This document shows, in pieces, positions 1 to 7,242 of a stretch of DNA of 8,662 nt. The DNA lies in assembly GCF_001553005.1 (NCBI RefSeq), contig NZ_KQ959869.1, forward strand, positions 1 through 8,662, written 5' to 3'. Position numbers and translations under genes: made by a program. This stretch comes from Gemelliphila asaccharolytica (lineage in GTDB: Bacteria > Bacillota > Bacilli > Staphylococcales > Gemellaceae). Each line of letters opens with the position of its first letter. The first letter of the stretch is position 1. Under the pieces are notes generated by a model. That model ran no database searches. It saw nothing but the letters and a program-made list of their open reading frames with translations, and was not told where the DNA came from.

Positions 1-1722
1 TTTTTTATCATATCCTAGGAATGTCCATTTCCCTCCGTCTACTGATATTTCTTTTTGTGCTGGGTCAACTGGAGTTATTTTTTCTCCTTTTTTATATGTT
101 TTTTCATCTTTTGGTAGTAAGTTTTTGACTTTATCTGGTAATTTTTTTTCGCTTCCTGATTTAAAATCATAGTTTACTTTATGTTTTAAACTAGCATTAA
201 AGTCTACGGTTATTCTTGTTTTTTTGTCATTACTATCTAAAAGACCAACTGTAAATTCTTGTTCTTCTTTTTCGTTATAGTATGGCTCTTTTAAATTTTT
301 TGCTTTCAAAACATATTTTCCCGGTTCTAAATAAAGAAGATTATTTGTTTCGTAATAGCCTTGATCGTTTATTGTAGTTTTTTTCATCATTTCTTCTATA
401 GAATTAATAGTATCTTCTTTTTCTTTTACACGATTATGATTTGGACTAATATTTTCTTTAACTAAAACTTCTTTATTATCTTCTATACGATAAAGGTCAA
501 AAGTGTTTTCTAATGGTGTTTTTTTGTCCTCTTTAAATTGACAAGCGACAATTTCTGTTGGAATAGCTCTATAAGTAATATAGTAATGTTTTGTAGTTAG
601 CATATTTCTATCTTTATCATAACCATAAGTTAAATAATGATTGCCTTTTTCTTTTGTTGTAGCGTCATCTTTTTTAAATTCTTTTGTTTTTGGTTTGTCT
701 ATATCATTATCACAGTAAATATATCCCGGAATTGTTTTTGCTTTTAACTCTTTTAAAGTAGGTCTTTTTATACTACTTTTATCTTCTTGATAGGTCAATA
801 AAGGAATGGAAAATCTAGCTTTGTAAACTGGATTATTTCCAAAGAAAGCTTTATCTGTTTTAACAATGTCAAGCATATCTTTTAAATCTAATTTTTTAAA
901 AGGTTCATTAGAAAAAGAATTTTTATCTTTTTCACTTCTTTCTTTTAGAGGTGAAGATAGTTTTTGATTTGTTAATTTTCTATAACTACTATCATCTACA
1001 AAGTGAAAATCTGCATCTACAGAAGTTACAAAAAATTTAAATATAGTATTCCCTTCTCCATATCTATCTACATAAAAAACTTGCGATAGTGCATCATCTT
1101 TTTTAGTTACTTGATAGCTAACTCTGATAAAGGCACGAGTTTGCTTTGGATTTACTTTAAATTTAGTTTCCTCTTTTAAATTTTCTCCAAGGACTTTTTT
1201 ATTTACCGAAAGAGAAAATGGCGTTTCGGCATATTTACCGTCATTAAAAGAAATTTTATTACCCTCTTCTAGAGTGTTAAAAGCGTGATAAACTGCTCCA
1301 ACTTGCGCTCTTGCTCGTCCTACATTTCTTTTTGGTAAAAAGATAAAGTAATCAACTGTTCCTTCTTGTGTATGCCAATCTACATATCTCCATCCTTCTA
1401 ATGATAATTGTTTGGTATCTTTTCCATTAGGGTTAAAGTCCTGTCCTTTTGGAGTGAAATACATTTTTACTTTATCATCTTTTTCCGCTTCAGCTTTTTG
1501 CAATTCTTCATCTGAAAAAACTTCTGGATAAAGATTTTCTAATGTTTTTTCATTCATAAGGTCATAATAGCCTTCATCATCTTTGACAAAATTATTTACT
1601 TCACTTGCACTTAAATTATTATTTAAATTAACATCTTGATTTGTTTCTTTTGCTTCTATGTTAGGCACTACTCCTGATAAAATCAAAGGTAAAACCATTA
1701 AAGAAAATTTTAGTTTTTTCAT
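1..1722 (-). CDS. Secreted surface protein with SpaA/Cna-B-like and SHIRT domains, C-terminus beyond window (partial)
   Basis: An open frame of 574 codons without a stop runs from the ATG at 1722 off the left edge. GAGG (1730-1733, minus strand) seven bases upstream supports this start. Residues 1-25 form a signal peptide: MKKLKF, a hydrophobic core (SLMVLPLILSGVV) and a likely cleavage after NIEA; there is no YSIRK motif. Residues ~26-85 are acidic and look like a linker. Residues ~88-250 form a folded, beta-rich-looking region that I do not recognise. Residues ~389-493 resemble an SpaA/Cna-B prealbumin-like domain (KTPLENTFDLYRIEDNKEV ... YLEPGKYVLKA). From ~512 the sequence matches the start of a SHIRT domain (VNYDFKSGSEKKLPDKVKN, then TYKKGEKITPVDP and GGKWTFLGYDKK). 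SHIRT repeats act as stiff spacers in wall-anchored adhesins of streptococci and relatives. More SHIRT copies and an LPXTG anchor are expected to the left but are not visible. Adhesin function is inference; the domain calls are by eye. Confidence 0.85.
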   Translation of the reverse strand, partial: MKKLKFSLMVLPLILSGVVPNIEAKETNQDVNLNNNLSASEVNNFVKDDEGYYDLMNEKTLENLYPEVFSDEELQKAEAEKDDKVKMYFTPKGQDFNPNGKDTKQLSLEGWRYVDWHTQEGTVDYFIFLPKRNVGRARAQVGAVYHAFNTLEEGNKISFNDGKYAETPFSLSVNKKVLGENLKEETKFKVNPKQTRAFIRVSYQVTKKDDALSQVFYVDRYGEGNTIFKFFVTSVDADFHFVDDSSYRKLTNQKLSSPLKERSEKDKNSFSNEPFKKLDLKDMLDIVKTDKAFFGNNPVYKARFSIPLLTYQEDKSSIKRPTLKELKAKTIPGYIYCDNDIDKPKTKEFKKDDATTKEKGNHYLTYGYDKDRNMLTTKHYYITYRAIPTEIVACQFKEDKKTPLENTFDLYRIEDNKEVLVKENISPNHNRVKEKEDTINSIEEMMKKTTINDQGYYETNNLLYLEPGKYVLKAKNLKEPYYNEKEEQEFTVGLLDSNDKKTRITVDFNASLKHKVNYDFKSGSEKKLPDKVKNLLPKDEKTYKKGEKITPVDPAQKEISVDGGKWTFLGYDKK

Positions 1723-1768
1723 TTCCTTACCTCACACAATATTTTTTTATTAATATTCAAACACTTTT

Positions 1769-1774
1769 ATTATA
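1769..1774 (-). promoter_or_regulatory. Candidate -10 box of the surface-protein gene
   Basis: A perfect TATAAT on the minus strand lies 47 bases upstream of the ATG at 1722, giving a leader of about 40 bases. The -35 position at 17-base spacing reads ATGAAT (1792-1797), a poor match to TTGACA. The promoter may therefore be weak or activator-dependent. The bases around it are very AT-rich, so chance -10 matches are common. Confidence 0.5.
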
Positions 1775-1897
1775 CTACTTATTTTTATAAAATTCATCTT
1801 TCTAAACGCTGTCTTCGTGAAATTTCTTTTTAAAATAGTTTTTTTAAGGATAACTAATAATTTTTTATTTTTTTCTGATATTTTTTCATTAAAAAAT

Positions 1898-1930
1898 AAA
1901 ATATCCTAAAATTTATTTTTAGGATATTTT
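1898..1930 (-). terminator. Rho-independent terminator of the ftsH operon
   Basis: Arms at 1898-1911 (AAAATATCCTAAAA) and 1917-1930 are perfect 14-bp inverted copies with a 5-base loop. On the minus strand the hairpin starts 7 bases after the ftsH stop codon and is followed by a T-rich tail (TTTTTTAATG after an A). The stem is AT-rich, with only one CC/GG pair block, so efficiency is uncertain. It lies between ftsH and the surface-protein gene, which are on the same strand, and should limit read-through into the latter. Confidence 0.85.
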
Positions 1931-1937
1931 ACTTTCT

Positions 1938-4010
1938 TTATTTTGAATTTTCTTCATCTGAAAAGTTTTCTTTATTTTCATCTTTAACTTCTGACTTTTC
2001 TTTATCTGAAATTTCTTCTTTTGCTTTAGATTCATCTAATGAAGTTTTCTCTTTTGCTTTAGATTCGTCTAATGAAGCATTCTCTTTTGCTTTTTCCTCT
2101 TCTTCTCTTGCTTTTTGTTCATAGTATTTTTTATTTACTATTTTATCTAATTTTTCTTTTTGCTCTTCATTTAAATCATCTGGCATTAGTGAAAATTCAT
2201 ATAATGATACTATTTCTTTTCTATCTATTGTTTCTACTTTTATTAGCGTTTCAGCTATTAAAGATAATTTTTCTTTGTTTGTTTCGATTATGTGAAGCAC
2301 TTTTGAGTAATTTGTCGATACTATTTCTCTGACTTCTTTGTCGATTTCTTTTAGTATTTCTTCGGAATAATTCCCCGTACTTGCTAATTGTCTACCACTA
2401 TATGGATCATTATATGGAAATTGTAAAGGTCCTATTTTGTCACTCATTCCATATTCTGTTACCATCGCTCTTGCTATGGAAGTTACTTTTTCAAAATCGT
2501 TGTGTGCTCCTGTAGATATTTCTTTAAAGAATACTTGCTCTGCAGCGCGTCCACCCAAAAGACCACAAATTTTGTGTGTTAGGTCTGTTTTGGTCATGAA
2601 ATATTTTTCTTCTTCTGGTATCATCAAATTATATCCACCTGCGTCACCACGAGGTATAATTGTCACCTTTTGCACCTTATCTGCACTATCAAGTACCATT
2701 CCTATAATAGCATGTCCCGCTTCGTGGTAAGCTACTAGACGTTTTTCTTGAGGAGAGTATAGTCTACTTCGTTTTGCAGGTCCTCCTATTACTCTATCCA
2801 TAGCTTCGTCTAAATCTTCTTTTTCTATTACTTTTTTATTTTCTCTTGCTGCTAATAATGCCGCTTCATTTAAAAGGTTTGCTAAGTCTGCTCCTGAAAA
2901 TCCTGGAGTTTTTTCTGCCATTCTTCTCAGTTCAATATCTTTTGCTAAAGGTTTACCTTTTGCATGAACTTTTAATATAGCTTCTCTTCCTCTTACGTCA
3001 GGTGTCGATACTTTTATTTGTCTGTCAAATCTTCCAGGTCTTCTAAGAGCGTTGTCTAAAATATCAGCTCTATTTGTCGCTGCTATTACTATTATTCCCT
3101 TATCTCCTTCAAAACCGTCCATTTCTACTAATAGCTGATTTAAGGTTTGCTCTCTTTCGTCATTTCCTCCTCCTACTCCAGAGCCTCTCTTTCTACCTAC
3201 TGCATCAATTTCATCAATGAATACTATACAAGGTGCATTTTTTACAGCTTCTTTAAATAAATCTCTTACTCTACTAGCTCCAACCCCTACAAACATTTCA
3301 ACAAAGTCAGAACCTGAAATAGAGAAGAATGGAACTTTAGCTTCTCCTGCTACTGCACGTGCTAAGAGAGTTTTACCTGTCCCGGGAGGGCCTTCTAATA
3401 GCACTCCTTTTGGTATTTTTGCTCCCATTTTTGTGAATTTTCTATGGTCTTTTAAAAATTCTACCATTTCTGCTAATTCTTGTTTTTCTTCATCACAACC
3501 TGCAACATCTTTAAATGTAACTTTTGCATCGTCACCATCTACTTTTTTGGCTTTGGATTTTTGGAAATTCATGATTTTTCCGCCTCCACCGCCTTGCATT
3601 TGGCTCATAAAGAAAAATAAAAGTCCTATCATTATAATAAATGGCACAACATTTCCTATAATGCTTATTATTGCATTAGTTTTATCTGCCGGTTTTATTT
3701 CTAAATTACCTATGTTTTTTTCTTTTGCTTTATTGTAAAAAGTTTCAAATATTGTTTTATCTTGTGTAGATATTGTTGTCTTAAAAGACTTATCACTATC
3801 TTTGTATTTTCCTTTTACAGTGAAAGTGTCATCAGATTGCTGTATAGTTACATCTTGCAACTGATTTTCATCTAATTTTTGCACCAAAGTAGAATAACTA
3901 ATGTTTTCTACACTTCCCGGCAAATCTTTTTGCCAAAAAGCAAATATCCCAATAGCAAGCAGTATCATAGCTAATATTGCTAAGGTTGGTCTTTGTTTTT
4001 TATTTTTCAT
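1938..4010 (-). CDS. ftsH: ATP-dependent zinc metalloprotease FtsH
   Basis: Membrane-bound AAA+ protease that unfolds and degrades misassembled membrane proteins and some regulators as a hexamer facing the cytoplasm. The 690 residues show TM1 (~9-26), an extracytoplasmic domain (~27-112), TM2 (~113-136), a Gly-rich linker (140-144), Walker A GPPGTGKT (207-214), pore-loop MFVGVG (239-244), Walker B VFIDEID (263-269), and the second region of homology ending RRPGRFDR with arginine-finger candidates R324 and R327. The zinc site is HEAGH (429-433), with D505 in GAHNDFEK as the likely third ligand. All catalytic elements are intact. The start is set by AAGGAG eight bases upstream, 15 bases after hpt. 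The tail beyond ~625 is highly charged and holds 11-residue repeats (see the repeat at 2017). It is the last gene of the operon and is followed by a terminator. Confidence 0.98.
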   Translation of the reverse strand: MKNKKQRPTLAILAMILLAIGIFAFWQKDLPGSVENISYSTLVQKLDENQLQDVTIQQSDDTFTVKGKYKDSDKSFKTTISTQDKTIFETFYNKAKEKNIGNLEIKPADKTNAIISIIGNVVPFIIMIGLLFFFMSQMQGGGGGKIMNFQKSKAKKVDGDDAKVTFKDVAGCDEEKQELAEMVEFLKDHRKFTKMGAKIPKGVLLEGPPGTGKTLLARAVAGEAKVPFFSISGSDFVEMFVGVGASRVRDLFKEAVKNAPCIVFIDEIDAVGRKRGSGVGGGNDEREQTLNQLLVEMDGFEGDKGIIVIAATNRADILDNALRRPGRFDRQIKVSTPDVRGREAILKVHAKGKPLAKDIELRRMAEKTPGFSGADLANLLNEAALLAARENKKVIEKEDLDEAMDRVIGGPAKRSRLYSPQEKRLVAYHEAGHAIIGMVLDSADKVQKVTIIPRGDAGGYNLMIPEEEKYFMTKTDLTHKICGLLGGRAAEQVFFKEISTGAHNDFEKVTSIARAMVTEYGMSDKIGPLQFPYNDPYSGRQLASTGNYSEEILKEIDKEVREIVSTNYSKVLHIIETNKEKLSLIAETLIKVETIDRKEIVSLYEFSLMPDDLNEEQKEKLDKIVNKKYYEQKAREEEEKAKENASLDESKAKEKTSLDESKAKEEISDKEKSEVKDENKENFSDEENSK
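2017..2093 (-). repeat. 33-bp in-frame tandem repeat in the ftsH 3' end
   Basis: Two near-identical 33-bp units (2017-2049 and 2050-2082) are followed by a partial third unit. TCTTTTGCTTT on the plus strand recurs with an exact period of 33 bases. In FtsH they encode [11 protein letters not shown] (640-650) and [11 protein letters not shown] (651-661), then the degenerate [11 protein letters not shown] (662-672). Because the period is a multiple of three, copy-number change by slippage would lengthen or shorten the charged cytoplasmic tail without breaking the frame. Confidence 0.9.
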
Positions 4011-4025
4011 TAATATTTCTCCTTA

Positions 4026-4586
4026 TTACTTAGTTACTTCATATATTGCAGGTTTTAATACTCCTATATATGGAAGATTTCGATATTTTTCATCATAATC
4101 AAGGCCAAAGCCTACTAAAAATTCATTTGGTGATTCAATACCAAAATATTCTGGTTCTACTTCTACTTTTCTTGCAGAGGGTTTATTTATTAAAGAGGCA
4201 CAAGCTATGCTATTTACTTCTCTTTGTTTTAAATAAGAAATAAGATGTTTTAGGGTTCTTCCTGTGTCAACTATATCTTCTACTATTATAATATCTCTTC
4301 CCTTTAAGTCCATAGTTACATCTTTTCTCAATATTATGCTTCCTGTAGAAGTTGTCCCCCCATGATAACTTGCAACATCAATAAAGTCCATTACAATATG
4401 TATATCAATATGTTTTATAAGTTCTGCCATAAAAGGTAAAGCACCTTTCAGAGTACAAAGTAGCACAGGTTCTTTTTGAGAATTTTTATAATCTCTTGTT
4501 ATCTCTCTAGCTACCCTTTTAGAAACTTCTACTATTTTATCATGATTAAATAATACTTTTTCTATATCTTTTAATAAATTTTCCAT
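4026..4586 (-). CDS. hpt: Hypoxanthine phosphoribosyltransferase
   Basis: Cytoplasmic purine-salvage enzyme that joins PRPP with hypoxanthine (and usually guanine) to make IMP or GMP. The 186 residues are normal for the bacterial family. Visible landmarks are the LKG pyrophosphate loop (46-48), the flexible catalytic loop SYHGGTTSTG (73-82), the PRPP-binding signature VEDIVDTGRTL (102-112), the base-contacting lysine in NKP (K134), and GLDYDEKYRNLPYIG (161-175) with a metal/base-side Asp. The start ATG has AGAGG six bases upstream; this site overlaps the tilS stop codon, so the two genes are probably translationally coupled. The gene lies between tilS and ftsH, the standard Bacillota arrangement. 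Nothing looks damaged. Confidence 0.97.
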   Translation of the reverse strand: MENLLKDIEKVLFNHDKIVEVSKRVAREITRDYKNSQKEPVLLCTLKGALPFMAELIKHIDIHIVMDFIDVASYHGGTTSTGSIILRKDVTMDLKGRDIIIVEDIVDTGRTLKHLISYLKQREVNSIACASLINKPSARKVEVEPEYFGIESPNEFLVGFGLDYDEKYRNLPYIGVLKPAIYEVTK

Positions 4587-4595
4587 ATGTAACCT

Positions 4596-5903
4596 CTAAA
4601 TTAATTTAATGTAGTAATCATAGTCCCTATTTTTACTTGTTTTTGAATTTATCCCTAATATTCCTATAATTTCTTGTTCTTTTCTTATTATAGGCAATCT
4701 TTCTCTTAAATATTTTGGAATTTTTTCATCTATAAATATTCTAGAAATTTTTTTTATTATTTTTCCTCTTTTTAATTTATCTCCTGCTTTTTTAGTAGTT
4801 ATTAAAAGAGGTAAGTCTGTTTTATTAAATCCTACTTCACCTTTTCTTTCTTTTGATGATATAAGTATTTTAAAATTATTAAAAGTGTAAATTTTTTCGT
4901 CTTTTAAATCTTCTTTTAAAATCTTTATCTTGTTATTATAGCATTTTTTCTCTATTTTATATATAGATATGCTATCATATTCTTTTATTATTTTTAAATT
5001 TTCTTTTAGATCTAAACTTATATTTTTTTGACTGGTATAAATTTTATCTATATTTTTTGAAATTGAATCTTTTTTAACCGTATATATATCAAAGTTTTCA
5101 TTTAATATTTTTGTTATAAAAAGGTTCTTTTCTATAATACTTAAGTTGTTAAAATCTGTCAACTTAAAACTTATTTTATCTTTTTCTTTGGTTATTTTTA
5201 TGTCTTTTGCTTGTAAATTTTTCTTTACTTGCTCTCTTAATTCATTATAATAATTTGAAAAAGATATTAAATTTTCCTCACTACTTTGATTTAATCCTTT
5301 TAAAAGAGGAATTATTTTGTGTCTTACATAATTTCTTTGATAGTTTGTATCAAAATTTGTTTCGTCTTGATAAAATTTTAAGTTGTTTTTTTTGGCATAG
5401 TTTATTATTTCTTCTTTTTGAATGTCTAACATAGGTCTTAAAATTACTATATTTTCTAATTTTTGCCTTTTTAAGATAGATAAGTTATAGTCTTTGCTTC
5501 TTCCAGAACATAACCTTAAAATTATGTTTTCTACACAGTCATTTCTATGATGAGCTGTTAAGACATTTTTTATTTTGTTTTCTTTTGCAAAATCAAAAAA
5601 AGCTTCATATCTCATTTTTCTTGCTAACATTTCTTCTGAAGTGTGATTTTTTCTTTCTTTTTCCCTTAATTTTAAGTCACGAGTGCAAATTTTTAGATTA
5701 TATTTTTTTGCTAGTTCTTTTACAAATATTTTTTCTATTTCCGACTCTCTTCTCAGTCCATGGTTTATATGAAAAATTACTAATTCCTTATAAGTATCTT
5801 TGTATTTAGTTACTAATAAGTTAAATAAAACTATAGAATCTACCCCTCCAGAAAGTGCTATTGCTATCTTTTCGCTTTTCTGCCACAATAGGTTAATCTT
5901 CAC
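4596..5903 (-). CDS. tilS: tRNA(Ile)-lysidine synthetase TilS
   Basis: Essential cytoplasmic enzyme that uses ATP to attach lysine to C34 of the CAU anticodon of tRNA-Ile2, changing it to an AUA decoder. The 435 residues carry the N-type ATP-pyrophosphatase P-loop SGGVDS (18-23), HINHGLRRES (45-54), and the tRNA-contacting RNYVRHKIIPLL (190-201). The C-terminal TilS domain follows (about 366-418), with LITTKKAGDKLKRG and KIPKYLRERLPII. The usual HHxDDQxET segment reads HHRNDCVEN (118-126), so three normally conserved positions differ (see findings). The start is GTG, chosen because AAGAGG lies eight bases upstream; no ATG fits as well. In the -1 frame the preceding lysine-rich gene would run 11 bases into this start. 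Confidence 0.95.
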   Translation of the reverse strand: MKINLLWQKSEKIAIALSGGVDSIVLFNLLVTKYKDTYKELVIFHINHGLRRESEIEKIFVKELAKKYNLKICTRDLKLREKERKNHTSEEMLARKMRYEAFFDFAKENKIKNVLTAHHRNDCVENIILRLCSGRSKDYNLSILKRQKLENIVILRPMLDIQKEEIINYAKKNNLKFYQDETNFDTNYQRNYVRHKIIPLLKGLNQSSEENLISFSNYYNELREQVKKNLQAKDIKITKEKDKISFKLTDFNNLSIIEKNLFITKILNENFDIYTVKKDSISKNIDKIYTSQKNISLDLKENLKIIKEYDSISIYKIEKKCYNNKIKILKEDLKDEKIYTFNNFKILISSKERKGEVGFNKTDLPLLITTKKAGDKLKRGKIIKKISRIFIDEKIPKYLRERLPIIRKEQEIIGILGINSKTSKNRDYDYYIKLI

Positions 5904-5933
5904 TTAAAAAACCTCTTTCTTTTAATTTTCTTT

Positions 5934-6305
5934 TTATTTCATCATATTTTTTTTTGCTATGTAAAATGTTTCTTCTATTTCTTCTAAGTAATTATCAGGA
6001 AGTTTTATTTCCTCTTCTCTCTTTTTTTCTGGCTGTTTTTCTTTTTTTATTATTTTTACCTTTTCTTTTTCTACAGAAATCTTCATTCCTGATATACTTT
6101 TTATTTTTTTTAAGTCATTTAAGGTTATTTTTTTCTCTTCTGCTTTCTTTGTTTCTTCTTTCATGGAAGAGAGTTTTTTTACTTCTTTTTTAGCTGTTTT
6201 TGGACGATTTTTGGGGGATTTTTTGTGAGGGTTTTTCCCTTTTTGTTTTTCCTTTGTTTCAGCAGTTTTTTTATTTTTTATGTTTGTTTTTGTTTCTTTC
6301 TTCAT
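5934..6305 (-). CDS. Lysine-rich small protein of unknown function, with a possible frameshifted C-terminus
   Basis: As read, this is a 123-residue protein, about 32% lysine (39 K). Residues 1-~58 are K/T/N/E-rich and probably disordered. Residues ~59-93 (ITLNDLKKIKSISGMKISV) may form a short ordered segment, followed by a charged helix-like tail. I do not recognise a family. The start ATG has AAGGA (6316-6320) ten bases upstream. The frame ends in AKKNMMK at a run of nine A. Reading -1 from that run instead gives KKYDEIKRKLKERGFLSED and a stop at 5893-5895, for a 137-residue product overlapping tilS by 11 bases. The position corresponds to where other Bacillota carry an S1-domain gene, but there is no S1 domain here. 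A nucleic-acid-binding role is only a guess from charge. Confidence 0.7.
   Translation of the reverse strand: MKKETKTNIKNKKTAETKEKQKGKNPHKKSPKNRPKTAKKEVKKLSSMKEETKKAEEKKITLNDLKKIKSISGMKISVEKEKVKIIKKEKQPEKKREEEIKLPDNYLEEIEETFYIAKKNMMK
5947..5955 (-). other. A9 homopolymer with an in-phase A-AAA-AAA slippery heptamer
   Basis: On the minus strand nine A residues follow GC in the lysine-rich gene. The zero-frame codons are GCA AAA AAA AAT, so an A-AAA-AAA heptamer is in the right phase for -1 slippage. The zero frame stops 4 codons after the run, whereas the -1 frame continues 17 further residues after the lysines and stops inside the tilS start region. It could be ribosomal or polymerase slippage, phase variation, a true mutation, or a sequencing error in a homopolymer. 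Confidence 0.6.
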
Positions 6306-6342
6306 TATAAAAAAATCCTTTTTTCTCTTTTCTTATAAAATA

Positions 6343-7050
6343 TTAATTTTCTATTTTTATTTTATAATATTTGTAGTTTATATATATTTTTACATACTCA
6401 AACACTCTGCCATCTTCTAAATATGTCATTCTGTCAAATTCAAAGCAAGGTTCGTTATTTTTAGCTATTAATTTTTTTATTTCTTCTGGTGTGTTTAAAG
6501 TTACTTTAATCGTTTTTTTAAATTTAGCTTTGTGAATGTCGATATTGTATTTTTTTCTTATCATTGTTGCTAGTTCAGAAAAGTCTTCTAATTTATTTAT
6601 ATTGATATTTGGTAAGTATTTTACTGGTATGTAATTGATTTGATATGCCCAATCTATATCGTCAATGTGCTTGACTCTTGATACTTTTAATAGTTTTCTG
6701 CTTTTTATATTTAAAAACTTTTCACATATCTTTTCATCACTTATTATTTCTACAGAAAGAACTGTTGATTTTTCTACATTTTTAATATTGATATAATCAT
6801 CAAAATTATTGTCCTCTGTAAAATATATTTTTTTATTTACAAGAATTTTTTTTACAAAACTTCCTCTACCTTGAACTCTATAAATATAACCATTTACTGC
6901 AAGGTCATTTAAAACTCTTACTGCTGTAGTGCTACTAACTTTATATACCTCTTTTATTTCTTTTTCAGTATATATTTGCTCTCCTTCTTTAAACTTTCCA
7001 TTTTCTATCTTGGCTATTATATCTTTTGTGATTTTCTCATATTTTTTCAT
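6343..7050 (-). CDS. GntR-family (HutC/UTRA type) transcriptional regulator
   Basis: A 235-residue cytoplasmic regulator. An N-terminal winged helix-turn-helix spans ~1-68, with recognition helix VSSTTAVRVLNDL (38-50) and wing QGRGSFV (60-66). A UTRA ligand-binding domain follows (~85-230), including DDIDWAYQINYIPVKYLPN and the C-terminal FEYVKIYINYKYYK. HutC-subfamily proteins commonly repress sugar or amino-sugar uptake genes and release DNA on binding a small molecule, often a phosphosugar; the ligand here is unknown. I choose ATG at 7050 because GAGGTG lies upstream at normal distance. A GTG at 7068 is in frame but would place that site inside the coding sequence and has no site of its own. 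The gene is divergent from the solute-binding protein gene, which is its likely target, and sits 37 bases upstream of the lysine-rich gene. Confidence 0.88.
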   Translation of the reverse strand: MKKYEKITKDIIAKIENGKFKEGEQIYTEKEIKEVYKVSSTTAVRVLNDLAVNGYIYRVQGRGSFVKKILVNKKIYFTEDNNFDDYINIKNVEKSTVLSVEIISDEKICEKFLNIKSRKLLKVSRVKHIDDIDWAYQINYIPVKYLPNININKLEDFSELATMIRKKYNIDIHKAKFKKTIKVTLNTPEEIKKLIAKNNEPCFEFDRMTYLEDGRVFEYVKIYINYKYYKIKIEN

Positions 7051-7070
7051 ATTTTTACCGCACCTCACTT

Positions 7071-7107
7071 ATTATATAATGGTATCATTTCACCTTGTTA
7101 TTGTAAA
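7071..7107 (-). promoter_or_regulatory. Candidate promoter region of the gntR-type regulator
   Basis: Two overlapping options are visible on the minus strand. TATAAT (7071-7076), inside the 10-bp palindrome ATTATATAAT (7071-7080), would give a leader of about 15 bases but has no good -35. TTTACA (7102-7107) with a 17-base spacer to TACCAT (7079-7084) is the other; its -10 is weaker. The choice cannot be made from sequence. Confidence 0.45.
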
Positions 7108-7192
7108 GAACGCCTATATTTAAATAAATGTTTTTTTCTTTAAAATTTTTATAAATTGCTTGAAAGTTTTATAATTTTTCGCTAGAAATCAG

Positions 7193-7204
7193 AAAACGCT
7201 TTAC
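7193..7204 (+). promoter_or_regulatory. cre-like core overlapping the -35 box
   Basis: AAAACGCTTTAC contains the AANCGNTT core of catabolite-responsive elements bound by CcpA. The flanks match the full consensus only partly, because the outer CA/TG bases are shifted by one. It overlaps the -35 box of the solute-binding protein gene, where binding would block RNA polymerase. It could instead be an operator for the divergent GntR-type regulator. Confidence 0.4.
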
Positions 7205-7228
7205 AATTAAAAATTATTATGCTAATAT
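7200..7228 (+). promoter_or_regulatory. Promoter of the solute-binding protein gene
   Basis: TTTACA (7200-7205), a 17-base spacer and TAATAT (7223-7228) form a good sigma-A promoter. TGC (7220-7222) directly before the -10 adds an extended -10 element. Transcription would start near 7235, leaving a leader of about 70 bases that contains a hairpin. Confidence 0.75.
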
Positions 7229-7242
7229 AAATTTAACACATT

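Noticed and set aside
2072..2332. Plus-strand open frames inside ftsH (also 2437-2730, 3217-3738, 3901-4098)
   Set aside because: They are antisense to a well-supported ftsH with intact motifs, lack ribosome-binding sites and encode low-complexity or Ser/Thr/Pro-skewed peptides.
5207..6193. Plus-strand Leu/Phe-rich open frames within tilS and the lysine-rich gene (5207-5434, 5585-5809, 5954-6193)
   Set aside because: They look like small membrane proteins only because lysine codons read antisense as Phe/Leu. No start signals support them.
7051..7068. GTG start at 7068 for the GntR-type regulator
   Set aside because: The best ribosome-binding sequence, GAGGTG, lies inside that extension and serves the ATG at 7050; family members normally begin close to the first helix, as the shorter form does.
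7071..7080. ATTATATAAT palindrome as a GntR operator
   Set aside because: It is a short A/T-only palindrome that also contains a -10 box, and such sequences are common by chance at this base composition.
6929..7123. Plus-strand 64-residue hydrophobic frame across the regulator start
   Set aside because: It is antisense to the winged-helix region and its promoter, with no ribosome-binding site.
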